Source of the DNA: Lonicera japonica
Lineage: Eukaryota; Streptophyta; Magnoliopsida; Dipsacales; Caprifoliaceae
Length of the DNA: 64,000 bases
Reading direction: 5' to 3'
Assembly (NCBI GenBank): GCA_021464415.1
Contig: CM038467.1
Span: 19,945,511 to 20,009,510, forward strand
The translations under genes were made by a program, and so were the position numbers. Shown here one piece after another: positions 22,972 to 34,198 of this stretch (position 1 is its first letter; every line of letters starts with the position of its first letter). The notes below the pieces were generated by a model. It saw only the letters and a list, made by a program, of their open reading frames with translations, was not told the origin of the DNA and did no database searches.

Positions 22972-23700
22972 AAATCAGACTACAGGTTTCTTTTGGGTTC
23001 TTCCCAATTCAACCGCCGCCTCCTACCTCCATGGCCTCTCATTCTCCTCACAACGCCTCCTATCTCCCAATTAAACTTTCACTATCTTCACTCGCATCCT
23101 TTCATTGCAAAACCACCATTACCCCTTTGATTGAGATTCCCTCGCTGCCACCGAAGCCGCCATCTTGTTCAGCCTTCGATGAATGCTCTGTTTTTCCTTC
23201 GCAACCTCATGCCATACCACCGCACAATTGCTTTCACCACGCTTTGGCTTAGGATCTTTTATGAGTTCTTCAAAGAATAGTTCGCCACTATGTACATGCC
23301 GATTTCTTAACTTGAATGACCTTTTGATGCATACGGAGTTAGGCACTGGTCATGTACCCCCTCTCCCTCGGGAGGGATACTTCAACATGCGTCTGATTCA
23401 GATTATGTTTGCTTTTTCAGCGGTTTAAAAACATCTTCAACTTTTGTTGCTGTTTTTAAAACTATTGCTGGTTTTTATTCCTTTGTTTTGTCCAAGGATC
23501 ACAGGATGTTGTTGGTTTCCTTAGGAATGGAGAAAGTGTTCTCAGAGGTCACTTTATTAGCTATGTTTTTGTTTGTGCTTTTGTTTTGCGTTTCATGGCC
23601 TTGTTTAGTATTCTTGGTGGTGTTGTTTTACTTGAAAAAAAAAAAGAAGCATAAAATTGAAAGATGCGTCGGCCTCTCTTAACCTTACAAAAAGACAAAA
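22972..23700 (+). other. Possible gene fragment or retrocopy, unrecognised
   Basis: This stretch is richer in G+C than its surroundings. It has a leader-like CT-rich start, an ATG in good context at 23031 (73 codons, MASHSPHNASYL...), a second overlapping frame to 23428 (including GTGHVPPLPREGYFN) and an A-run at 23635-23645. That could be a decayed retrocopy or captured exon. I do not recognise the protein and see no intact gene. Confidence 0.25.
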
Positions 23701-23967
23701 AAAAAAAAGTCCACTCCCAATCTTTAACCTTAAAGCAATGATAAAAGTTATCTATTTGTTAGGGCTTTTTCCCTTTATTTATGATAATAAAAAAAAATAC
23801 ATGCCATGCAATTTGAGTAATCAAATACCATAACAGCATATCTATTTCAGTCATATATTATCAGTGAAAAAGAAAACGAAAAAAAAGTTAGGAAGACAGA
23901 AAAAAGGACAGAAAGAAATAGAAACTTTCATTTATTCTTAAAAATTAATTAGGCAGCTCCTAGTAAA

Positions 23968-24525
23968 TCAGCCAAGCATCAAGGACTTGGTCATCATAGT
24001 CATAAACTCATCCATATCAATCACACCGTCCTGGTTCGAATCCACAGCTCTCACCATTTTCCTACACTCTTGTAAGCTGCACCTCTCCCCTAGCCTCTTC
24101 AACAACTCGAACACTTCATCCACCGTTATTTTCCCGTCTCCATCCAAATCAAAGATCCTAAATGCGCTCTGTATGTCCACAGTCTTCACCCCGCCTCCTC
24201 TCCTGTTTACTTCCATAAATTCTTTAAAGTCAATGAACCCATCCCCGTCCAAATCAGCCACCTCGAATATCTTTTGTACATCCCTGGTCGTGCTCCCCTT
24301 TCCCAGGGCTCTCAGTATGTCCTTGTACTCCACCTGCGATATCTTCCCGTCTTTGTCTTTGTCAAATTTGTCAAACACTTTCTTCATTTCTTCGACGGTT
24401 GGTTGGAATACTTGCGATAAGCCTGAGCTTTGTCGGCTGCTTGAAGAAAACATGCGCGATGGTTTCTTCAAGTACTTCCTCTTGGAAATGTTGTACTGCA
24501 AGTCGAGGAAACGTGGAGTTGACAT
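23968..24525 (-). CDS. Calmodulin-like protein, CML30-like, four EF-hands
   Basis: Calcium sensor of the plant CML family, 185 aa in one exon. Four EF-hand loops have acidic residues at the calcium positions: 55-66 (DKDKDGKISQVE), 91-102 (starting DLDGDG), 126-137 (starting DLDGDG) and 162-173 (starting DSNQDG). All four should bind Ca2+. The N-terminus (MSTPRFLDLQYNISKRKYLK, then KPSRMF and Ser-rich sequence) closely resembles Arabidopsis CML30, which I recall as mitochondrially associated. The basic, Ser-rich extension would suit a targeting peptide, but this is inferred. The ATG at 24525 is chosen because it starts this conserved extension and lies about 45 bp below a TATA box. No frameshift is seen. 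Confidence 0.93.
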   Translation of the reverse strand: MSTPRFLDLQYNISKRKYLKKPSRMFSSSSRQSSGLSQVFQPTVEEMKKVFDKFDKDKDGKISQVEYKDILRALGKGSTTRDVQKIFEVADLDGDGFIDFKEFMEVNRRGGGVKTVDIQSAFRIFDLDGDGKITVDEVFELLKRLGERCSLQECRKMVRAVDSNQDGVIDMDEFMTMMTKSLMLG

Positions 24526-24570
24526 TTTTTTTCACAAACTTTGAGAATGAAGTCTAGGACTGCGCTGAAT

Positions 24571-24577
24571 TTATATA
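24571..24577 (-). promoter_or_regulatory. TATA box of the CML30-like gene
   Basis: TATATAA on the minus strand, about 45 bp upstream of the start codon. Transcription would start near 24540, giving a very short leader. Confidence 0.6.
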
Positions 24578-24855
24578 CTACTAGGAGGAATGAGATCTTG
24601 TGTTGATATCATGAAGATTGATGCTTAAGCCAATATATATATACTAGCTAAGATAAGGCAAGAATAATCTTATTCCCCACACGGCTTGCTTATGTCATTG
24701 GGATAAGTCGGAATAATTTTATTCCTAGACAACTCACACAAACCATTGAACAAAAGGAATTACACGTACATACCACTGAACAAAGTAACGAATGAAAAGA
24801 TAGAGAGAATATAAGCCAAACGGAATGAGGGAATTGCACATATATATATATATAC

Positions 24856-24995
24856 GGAAAATTTCACATGCGGACCGGTTCGTACGGACCGGGACCTTTA
24901 GCGACGCTTTTCCGTCGCTAATAACATATCCCCAATGTATTCGCGACGGAAAACCGTCGCTAAAGGTTCCGGTCCGTATGTGAAACGCTCTGTAT
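24856..24995. mobile_element. Foldback element inserted in a (TA)n tract
   Basis: The two halves are inverted copies: tttcacatgcggaccgg ... acctttagcgacg on the left, and on the right complement tttcacatacggaccgg, then aacctttagcgacgg. The left arm has an extra copy of about 14 nt around cggaccgg. (TA)n repeats lie on both sides, consistent with insertion at TA. The arms would fold into a long hairpin. Confidence 0.6.
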
Positions 24996-27900
24996 ATATA
25001 TATATATATACAATAATTTTATATGCACGAAAGTACACAAAAAATTAAGAGTAATAATAATAGCATTTTACAAAAGTATTATAATACTTCAAAATCATCC
25101 ACTTTATATGGATTTTTGAAAAAAAAAATTTTGTCATTTAAGATGATTTTGAAGTACTAATATTATTACCCAAAATTAATATTTAATTTGTCAATTATTA
25201 TTTTGGTCAGTAATGAAACAATTTCAACTATTTTTTTAGTAAGCATCCATTATTGATCAATCAAATTTATTTTGTATATTAATTTCGGTATGTTATTTAC
25301 GTGTCTATCATTTTTCCTTCGCATAAGAGAAGAAAAGTAAACTTTAGTGGTGCTTTGTTCAGGTCCCATGGGCATGAATACTTTCTTGATTTGGCACAAA
25401 CGCATCCTTTTTGGTTCTCTTCGAAGGTTAAACTTTAGAAAATGAATGGAGGAAGGAAAGTAGCAAACGATTGCTTTAAGCATGCCAAAGCGCACCAACT
25501 TGGAAAACACTTTGTACGTGTAATAAGACGTCAAGTATTTTTTTTTTCACATTGTATATAGATTTTCAAATCAAAATAATAAATATTTTAAATAATATTT
25601 AGTCAAGCGGTAATAATATGTGTTATTTAAGTTTAAGTCCACGTGTCCAAACTTCTACTTAAATATACTTTTGTTGTAATTTATGAAATGTGGAGTAATT
25701 TTGTAATTTTACAGATCTATTAAAACCTTTTCTTATGCTTTGCATATAGTTCAGTGTTCTAAAAGACAGCTTAGGTGGCTTCTCTCCACCAACAATAAAG
25801 GTAGACGTTGGATTAGGCGGGATTGTTCACTAGGCGGGTGACTCGACGGTTTGGGCCGTCTAGGCAGAACTGGGGAGCTTGGGATTTTATTTTTAAATAA
25901 ATAAATAAATTTGGGACCAAAATGACGTCGTTTTACATAAGTTGTGGTTTTTTTTTAATAAAAATGAAAGACTAAATGTATGGAACCCTAAGTTATCTAA
26001 GACCCCATTTAGTAGCAGCCATACAATTCTTTTTTTCTTTGAATTTTTTATACAATTAAGGCTTGAATCTTCTCTTTGTATTTTTTTTTTCTTTGCAATT
26101 CTTAATTAATATGTTTGAACTTTGACTTTAGTAGTTTGGTGGTATGGTTGTTAATTGAACATTTTTATATTTATTTGAGTACCATGTTTGATTTAATGAT
26201 TTTTTTATATTTTATTTTGCATATATAAGTTTAGATATATTTAAAAAATATAAGTACGTTGGTTTCTTAATCCAACATTGGGCATATATGTGAAATAATT
26301 ATATGTTATAAACTGTTATATGGTTAAGCTCATTTTAAAAGTGATCAACTAATGTTTAAGTTATTTGGGCTTAAATATATTTAATAGGGTGTGGACCTTT
26401 AATGTGTAGATACTTAAGAGTAATTTCTATTTTTATGATGAGTTAAAATAGAAATCCTAAATAAATAGTAAGGTTTACTATCTATATATATTGTGGTTAT
26501 GATCTCCAGATCGCACGTACGTATATTGTCTCTTGTGAGCCCCCATCATCAAAGAGAGCACAAAGAATGTATAAATGATTCTCTTAAGAAATACGTGTAG
26601 ATTTAAAAGGCCAATCAATCGGGATTTAAGTACACTTCCGCATATTAATCTTTGATTCTTGATGATACAACATGAACGATCTTAAGGTTTATGGTTGTTT
26701 ATAATCAACAAGATGCAACAAATTAAACTTAGATTGTTTCATGATGGTGTCAAAATCTAGAACAGATAGTTAACGACCAATCAATCAATGAATAATGATG
26801 GATTAGAGGTTTAATAACGGATTGTAACTGTGAACAGTGATTGTGAACAGCACCACCGTATATATGAACAGTGACTGTAAACAGTACCACCGTATATGTG
26901 AACAGTAACTATGAACAATACCGAAATAAATTAATTAAAAATGAAGATGAACACGAGACATTTTTTATTAAGGTAGGTTCCCCCGGTAGCGCTTATGCTA
27001 GTCCGGCAGTATGTCCTCCTTTTGTGTGTACTTGCTTTCTATTAGCTCAAAGGCAATCAATTTGGATGATAATACAAGCTACCAATCTCTCTCTCTCTCT
27101 TCTTATAATTTCCTTAATTCTATTTATAAGTATAGAATTAGGATTACAAATATTTCAACATAATAAATAATAAATTGTGAGGAGAGAGAGCGTATAAGAA
27201 TTGGTATTTTTTAGGGTATGAAAATAGATAGTATAAGACCTTTGAAAATTGGCTTGTATTTATATTACCAATGACTTTATATCTCTTAAAAGAGATGGAT
27301 GGATGTTGAGGGAGAAAGAAGATATGTTTTTTTGGTGTGTCTTTGGATGGATGAGTGAGGGGGTATTTATAGGTAAAAATGAAGTGCAAAAAGGTAATTT
27401 TTATGTAATGTATATGATGTGTATGTTTAGGTCACATGTGATCTAGAATGTAGATGACGTGTATGCTTATGTCACATGTAATGTAGATGATGTGTATGCT
27501 TAGGTCACATAGGTAAAAATGGGATTTTACTGGAGATAAAAAATAAAATTTTACTAGAGATAAAAATAGAATTTTACTAGAGGTAAAAGTGTTGAATTAC
27601 CTTTGTAAGTTAATGGTAAAATTAGTATTTAACCCCATCATTTCATAAACAAGAAAAACTCATCTTAAAGTCATATATAACTATAGAAACATATAATGTC
27701 CAAACTAACTTATTTTTATTTCACCTCACCACCACCATCACTACTTGAACCATTTATATACCGACTTTATTTACTTTAACATTATTTTATTAAAAATTAA
27801 ATAAGGAGTGATACAGTTTAAAAAAATTAGGCATGCTTATACGAAAGTAGATACTTGAAATGTTATTATAGTGACATAGAACTGAATTTTCCACTCCGCT

Positions 27901-28007
27901 TCCAAGTTAATTTTTTTATATATTACTTACATCAAGAAAAAAAATTCACCGTATAAAGGATAGAGATTTCCTTCAAAACTTTATATGCCAAAATGTTAAA
28001 CACTAAA

Positions 28008-28030
28008 GCACTTGTAGCTCAGTAGATGGA
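28008..28030 (+). pseudogene. tRNA 5'-half relic
   Basis: gcacttgtagctcagtagat matches the acceptor and D-arm (box A) of the intact tRNA-Arg 100 bp downstream, but the anticodon arm and 3' half are absent. It is probably a decayed tRNA duplicate. Confidence 0.5.
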
Positions 28031-28113
28031 CCCAATTATACCAAAAAATGGAAAATGCCTAGAGAGGATAAGATATTATTCAAACTTCACTATACAAAAA
28101 TCCCAACAACAAC

Positions 28114-28186
28114 GCGCCTGTAGCTCAGTGGATAGAGCGTCTGTTTCCTAAGCAGAAAGTCGTAGGTTCGACCCCTACCTGGCGCG
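28114..28186 (+). tRNA. tRNA-Arg(CCT)
   Basis: A 73-nt cloverleaf without CCA or intron. Acceptor strands are GCGCCTG and CTGGCGC, with one T-T mismatch at pair 6-67. The D-arm holds box A (TAGCTCAGTGG). The anticodon stem TCTGT/GCAGA closes the loop TTCCTAA, so the anticodon is CCT, reading AGG. The T-arm GTAGG-TTCGACC-CCTAC holds box B. CAACAACAAC just upstream fits the plant pol III start context, and TTTTT at 28194-28198 is a pol III terminator. A37 follows the anticodon, as in t6A-modified tRNAs. Confidence 0.95.
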
Positions 28187-28193
28187 AAATAAA

Positions 28194-28198
28194 TTTTT
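28194..28198 (+). terminator. Pol III terminator of tRNA-Arg
   Basis: Run of five T starting 8 nt after the tRNA 3' end, with a second T run just downstream. Confidence 0.75.
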
Positions 28199-28350
28199 AT
28201 TTTTCGAATCACTCCTTCCCTCTCCTCTTTATTTTCTTAATCAAACCTTCCCCCTCCTCTCAGTTTCTCGAGTTTAGTCGGAATAACCATCACCGGCGGC
28301 CACTCTCTCAGCGGCGACGGCCTACAGTGGTTGGTGCCGGCGGCTTGTTT

Positions 28351-28364
28351 TAGGGTTAGGGTTT
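28351..28364 (+). promoter_or_regulatory. Telo-box motif in the Cgi121 leader
   Basis: TAGGGTTAGGGTTT (complement AAACCCTAACCCTA) lies seven bases before an ATG at 28371. Telo-boxes are known near the 5' ends of plant genes of the translation apparatus. Here it probably marks the first, non-coding exon of the downstream Cgi121 gene. Confidence 0.5.
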
Positions 28365-28370
28365 GATATT

Positions 28371-28524
28371 ATGGAAAAAGCGAGAGAAGAAGATGATAGG
28401 GGTATAATAGGGAAGTTAAGTATTTTTCCAAAATCAAATGAGGGGTTAACTTGTAAAATTTGCGGGTTTGAACAAAAAACCACTCTTTTTCAATTTTTTC
28501 CCCAAAGTTGGGGACTTTGTTTTC

Positions 28525-28566
<42 letters not shown>

Positions 28567-28640
28567 ACTCAGAGCTTCTCTCTCTAGCAAACAAGGATTT
28601 CCTCACTCACCAATCCCTCCTGAAGAAGGTTAACAATTGA
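28371..28640 (+). other. Possible upstream ORF / 5' leader exon of the Cgi121 gene
   Basis: An ATG at 28371 opens an 89-codon frame containing a (CT)n tract (28531-28561, Ser-Leu repeats). A good splice donor AAG|GTTAAC lies at 28628/28629. Joined to the acceptor at 30478/30479, this frame would read TTA TGA and stop, with TGA overlapping the Cgi121 ATG (ATGA). It is therefore best read as leader with a uORF rather than as a separate gene. The splice is inferred. Confidence 0.4.
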
Positions 28641-29950
28641 ATCCCAAACTATATCTATACTCCGTATAGAAAGCTCGTACTGATGTTTATTTATCTTGTT
28701 GTTATCATCTTATTAATTTCATATGCTTTTATTATCGACGCGTTCCAAGTGTTTCTTGAATTTACTGACTGGTGGTAACCGTCAATTTATTCATTCTTTA
28801 GATTCGCAAAAATAGGTTTTTGATCCCTCTATCTGTCATCTACTAGGTGTAAGCTCCTCCATAAGTAACGGAAGAGAACTAACTTGGAATTAGAGCCTAG
28901 TGAATAAATGCCTCAAGGACTCGTTTACTTCGAGCTGTAAAAGAGGAATTGATTCCAAGGAAAACTTCTTACTATAGTATTTGGTTATGACTATAATTCT
29001 CTTTCTTGTATTGACAATTACTCTTTAACATATATTAATTATTAATAATATGCTGAAACAATACCATTTTATCTTGGTAATTTTCTCGCAAACAAGAGGA
29101 TACGTGGAATCCTCCCACCTTCCACCCATTTTCTGTGGGTATAGGAATGGATATTTTTTCATTTTTAGGTATCCTGGATTCTTTGTGAAACTCCAATGTT
29201 TTGCAAGCGTAACATTGGAATTTTTGATGAAGGGAATATAGGATTCCAAGAAAGCTCTAATGAATGGATCAAACGGACCACAAATATCACTAGTTGCAGA
29301 GAGATTGTTGTGTGTAGAAACTGACATTCATTGCATTTCCTTGGCAATTTCACTTACAGCTGGCATGTCTTTTGGTAGAAACTGAATTCCCTTGTGCATT
29401 AGCAACTGCAAGAGAAAAGGAATGGTCATAATGCTTTTGAAATGCCTGTCTATAGAGAGGTTCCAGGTATATGATGCTAAGAAGCACATATTCTTCGAAT
29501 TGGACAGTACATTATTAATTATAGATCTGAATTGCTCCTGTAGTAGATACCAATTTAGTTTTAGCCAAATAGAAACAGATACCAGAGAGCTAAGATCTAG
29601 CAAGCTAAAGCTACTTATCTAGGTATGAATTTCGGGATTATTGGATGTAACCCCATTCATGATTCTTTACGATTGGATATATTTTTGATACAGAAATAGA
29701 GAACATCATATATATTATATATATATATATTGCATGTTGCCTGTTCGCTTCTTGTTTTATAGAATTTTTGGATCCATGCTCCTGCATCGTATCACATCCA
29801 ACCTCGCACCCACATTTGTTCTTCATATTCTATAACCAAATGAACTTGGTATATAACTTCAAGCCGAATTCTCTGAGAATTATAGATCTGTCACTGAAGT
29901 TGGATGTATGTTATAATGTCAACTTTATGGGTTATCAACTTATCATTGTT

Positions 29951-30224
29951 TGCATTGGCACGTTGTTTTATCTTTTGCATAATCTGATTTGGAGAGTGAA
30001 TTCCACTGGGAATGACAGTGATAATGCCGCTATGTTTTGGCATCATTCCTTCCGCCATTACTTGATCACATAACTGAAATGTTGGATTGCATTGGCACGT
30101 TGTTTTATCTTTTGCATAATCTGATTTGGAGAGTGAATTCCACTGGGAATGACAGTGATAATGCCGCTATGTTTTGGCATCATTCCTTTCGCCATTACTT
30201 GATCACATAACTGAAATGTTGGAT
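29951..30224 (+). repeat. Recent tandem duplication, 137-bp period
   Basis: Two adjacent copies start tgcattggcacgttg at 29951 and 30088 and are nearly identical (one clear C/T difference, ccttccgcc against cctttcgcc). It lies just upstream of the first Cgi121 coding exon, in the presumed leader intron. Confidence 0.9.
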
Positions 30225-30480
30225 TTCAACTAGTAATTTCCATTGCCAAACAATTGTTTTCATGAATTTCCAGCAGCTATGTCTACCTGATGTATATTTT
30301 GTTAGTTTTTACTCAAAATAGTAGAAACAAGTTTTTATTTTCTCTTTGGAAAAACAATAGACTGGAAACCTTAATGAAAACATTGATTTTTCAAAAGGTA
30401 AGGGAGTTGTTGATGACTATCATTATGGATGCGGCTGAAACCCTGACCTTTCTTGTATATTGTACCTTTTATTTGCAGTT

Positions 30481-33400
30481 ATGAAGACGTTCGAAGTCAT
30501 TGGAACCACTCTCTCTCTTGCCCTCTTCACAGATGTCACTAACTCCAAGTACTCTCTCTCTCTCAAACATTACAATATATTTTTTACATATACATACAAA
30601 TTAAATACATGTGGATGTGTATGTGATATTCTGTATGTGTGGAGGTAGCTGCAGAAAGTGTTGGGGTGACAAACGTCGCTGTATGCATAGGTTGTTAGCT
30701 GGCTACTAATTGAGGAAAATTCTCAATCATGGATGCTGAATTTTAAATTGGTAACACAACCACAATAAATATGCAAAGAAATTGAGAATAACATTGGCTT
30801 CCATAGTTGCATCCCTGTATAAATTGAATATCCAACTGCACCATTTGTCTATGAGTAAATTTAATTTGCATAAACACTTGTAATGTGTAAAACATATAGA
30901 TTCATTTTTATGCGTGTTAGAAATTGGAATGCAAGAGACTTCTACATTTACTAACACTTGAGTCTCTATACTTCAAAATTTGCAGATTAATGGCATAGTT
31001 TAGATTGTGTAGCTAAAAGTTACTTCAGATCTGAGTGAATTGCATTTCTGGAAAAGCATATACAACTCCAAAATGGTACCTTTTGTTTTGTGCTGCTTGT
31101 TTGAGAGAACGAGATTTGGGGGACCCTCGATTAGTGGATCAGATTCTGTATTTTCACAGCAATGTGGAAATTAGTATCGCAAGATCTTATTTTATTTTTT
31201 TAATTCAGACATGTTCAGGAGAATCAGGACACTCTGGGACATGTAAAGGAGACATTGAGACACATTTTGGGTATATTTTGCAACTCTAAAATTAAAGGTG
31301 CTGGCAAATGTAATAAAGGGTTTATACAAACTTGCACAAACTATATCAAATAGTGAATAGAGGAATTGTATTGCTCATGTTTTTTGTGGAATTTATATTC
31401 CTAGTTTCATTTGATTGGTTTTGTGAAATATTCATAGTTTTCTACTGCTATTTATAGAATGTAATATTCCATGTATTTATCTCCTACTTTTTTAAAAAAT
31501 TGCGTCTGTGTTGTGCTCGTCGTATCTGTGTCATGCATCCAGAATCTTGCTTAATAGGCTTCCATAGAAATGTTGTCATGCAAACAACTTGCAAAAGTAA
31601 GCCATATCAAATGCTGCAGAGGCCCTTGACCAATGATAACGAGTAAAAGTCTAATGAGGCAAAAACATGATAAATACCATTTTCATGCCATTGCCCAGAT
31701 ATTACCATCTATGAAGCATAGATACTCTCTTGGAGGCCACGTGTCGGACACTCCGACACTCTCCAATACTCTCTCTGACACTTGGATTTAATTATAGTTT
31801 GTAATACTTGATAATTGATTTAGATGGCTACTACTCCTAGTGTTTCTTCATTGCAACATCAACTGAGGATGAGGCAACTAAGCCACTTTTTATGTTTTCC
31901 TTTTGTTTTCTATCATTCTATGGAACAATTTAGTCTATGTATGCTTTTTGATGCTGTAATTATGGAACAATTTAGTGATCATGTTTTGAGTATTTGGGTT
32001 ATTTATGCAATCTAGTTTCATTTTATTCAATTCTTAAATATTTATAATGTTTATTGCATAATTAATTAATTAAGAATGTGTCCCCACCATGTGTCGTATC
32101 CTACATTTTGGAAAAATTACTTGTCGCGTGTCGTGTCGAAACTCGTGTTGCGTGTCGGGTCTATGCTTCATAGATTACCATTAACTAACCCTACAAAGCT
32201 ACAATCCTGTCGTCAAAGTTTAAAACAACAAAAATAACATCGATTCCATAGAGCCATTACTTGTTACAAGGGTAAACTTGCTTGAGCTTGTGAAGTTTAA
32301 GAACTTGCATTGGATCTCAGTACATTTTGTGCTTAAATATTCTCAAGGTTAGGTTTCTATAAGAGTTGTGTTTGTGCATATCACTATATCTTTAGATTGC
32401 CTTATCATATCTCGATTCTAAAATTCGGGTCCTCTATTTGTCACACTCGTCCGTGCATTTTATTTACTGCCATCTGATCTAGCTTTAACATGCAGAGAGG
32501 AAGAGAGAAAGTGTACTTATATTAACTGCTTTGTACAGAAAATCCATACAGACTGGGCCTGGCAATGATGTGAAGTACTTAAACGTAAACTTGAGTTGTT
32601 AAAGCTAAATTATTGTCGTGTTATCGGGATTAGTTAATAAGTTTCATCCATTCTTGCCTTCACTTTGACATGGATAATACTAAGAATTGCTTTCATATAC
32701 AGGCTGACTGCTAATTTGTCAACAAGAATTTTCAGTTCTCCCTCCAACGAAATTAAGAGTCCTCTTTTCCTTCTTTTTTTTTTTTTTTTTTTGACCAGCA
32801 AATTCTTAGGTTGTCCCAAATTAAGAGTCCAGTTTCTATTCTAGAGCATAATCAACCCACCAAATCTCATGATAAGAAACAACTTTTGTTCTAAGCCCTT
32901 GCTTGCACTGAAATTACTGCATCTTTTCTCAAAAAAAAAAAAAAAAAAGAACAAATTTACTGCATCTTACAAAACTGTGAAAGTCAAACCAGTATTCTTA
33001 AGTTGGACAGGAGTAGTAATTTTTTTGTTTTAGTAAAATAGGTCAAAGGAAATCTATGCAACTGTCCTAGTGCCAAATAATGTTTTGTTGTTTCACAGGG
33101 AACTTCTGGATTTAATGCAAGCAGGAACTCTTGAACCGGAAGTAGCATTTCTAAATGCGTCACTTGTAGGGCATACTCTTTACCTTCATTGCATATACTA
33201 CAAAATCTTCCTGTTCATATGATGGGATTACATCTCATTGGCTCATCTCTAATACAACTTGATTTAACAACTGAGGCAGATCCCAGACGTTTTCCCAGTT
33301 TTAGCAGCTGCACATAAGACGCTTGTAGCTAAATCGCGGGACTCGTTGACAACACGCACTCTCCATTCTGAGCTTGTTTACAACTACTCTGGCTCTAAAC

Positions 33401-34053
33401 ATGTAAGAAGGAGAAGCTTTTGTTCTTTAATTTAACTTGATTTTCTCCCATTTCACTTCAATTAACTTCTAGGGTCTATTTTAATCAGATATCAGAATCC
33501 TTGAAAAGATGTGGTATCTCTGATAGCTCAACATATGTGCTCGTGGCCCGTTTTGGTGCTTCCCCTGATGAGGTGAAACCATTATATGATCGATGACACA
33601 AAGTTGTGTAGTTGTGTGATCCTCAGTATTTGTCTGTTTAACTGCTGAACACTCTAAATATTACAATAATCTTTATTTGCTGTTTGACTAGTTGGCAGCC
33701 ATAGAGAAACTTGTAAAGGGTAAGGAGATTAACATAGAGGAGTTGCAAGCAAGAGCAAGCCAAGCGCAGATATTAAAGGTTTGTCACTATTATTACATTA
33801 TCCTTCTTATGATTATTCTCCATCAAGTTAAAATGGTTTGCCCAGATACTAAAGGTTTGTCACTATTATTACATTATCCTTCTTATGATCATTCTCCATC
33901 AAGTTAAAATGGTTTTCCAAGAGGATTATTCTCCAAATGCTGATAAATGTCTCATATTTTGTTTAGCACTACAAAATTACTAGTGTGGAACTGGGAATAT
34001 CGTCGCTTGGAGATGCTATAACATGCCGAATTGCTTCCCGTGATGCTTTGTGA
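30481..34053 (+). CDS. EKC/KEOPS complex subunit Cgi121/TPRKB
   Basis: Small accessory subunit of KEOPS, the complex that places threonylcarbamoyl (t6A) on A37 of ANN-decoding tRNAs. It binds the PRPK/Bud32 kinase subunit. Coding exons: 30481-30548, 33099-33165, 33280-33402, 33489-33572, 33692-33778, 33967-34053. All junctions are GT/AG and in frame, giving 171 aa, a normal family length. Recognisable family blocks are FTDVTNSKELLDLMQAGTLE, then EVAFLNASLIPDVFPVLAAA, then LHSELVYNYSGSKHI, then HYKITSVELGISSL near the C-terminus. The chosen ATG follows an acceptor by two bases (30479), and MKTFEV is the usual start. Intron 1 (2.55 kb) carries a hAT-like element. Intron 5 has a duplicated splice donor. 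Tandem duplications lie on either side of the coding exons. Confidence 0.93.
31709..32173. mobile_element. hAT-like non-autonomous element in Cgi121 intron 1
   Basis: The termini are CTATGAAGCATAGA and its perfect inverted complement, flanked by the perfect 8-bp duplication ATTACCAT (31701-31708 and 32174-32181). Subterminal regions carry gtgtcg/cgacac repeats in inverted orientation. 465 bp. The 63-codon frame inside is not recognisable as transposase. Confidence 0.88.
33767..33915 (+). repeat. 76-bp tandem duplication carrying a second splice donor
   Basis: The end of exon 5 plus adjoining intron (cagatattaaaggtttgtca, from 33767) is repeated from 33843 (cagatactaaaggtttgtca). The second donor, at 33854/33855, is as good as the first. 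Use of it would add 76 nt and shift the frame of the last exon. Confidence 0.85.
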
Positions 34054-34198
34054 GGGAAAAACTTATGATTACTGGTTTATTATTGTATTTTGTAACTTGA
34101 TCCATCACCACTCTCAATTGTTTGACCTGGCGTGATTTGCTGTTTAGTTCTTTCATGGAGTTATGTACTTGGTTTTTTCGGAGGGATGTACTCTCTAG

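Larger units (their letters stand above)
24526..28007. other. Intergenic between the CML30-like gene and tRNA-Arg
   Basis: No gene is supported. It holds a foldback element (24856-24995), a degraded repeat near 25790-25870 rich in aggcgg/ggccgtctagg (a common plant repeat type), and two minisatellites. One is at 26830-26922 (three units of about 34 bp with gtgaacagt and accaccgtatat). The other is at 27405-27511 (three units with gatgtgtatgcttaggtcac). Confidence 0.5.

Noticed and set aside
23987..24544. 185-codon plus-strand frame
   Set aside because: It is the antisense shadow of the CML30-like gene, whose minus-strand frame has four intact EF-hands.
28008..28030. Second tRNA gene
   Set aside because: Only the 5' part with box A is present; no anticodon or T-arm follows.
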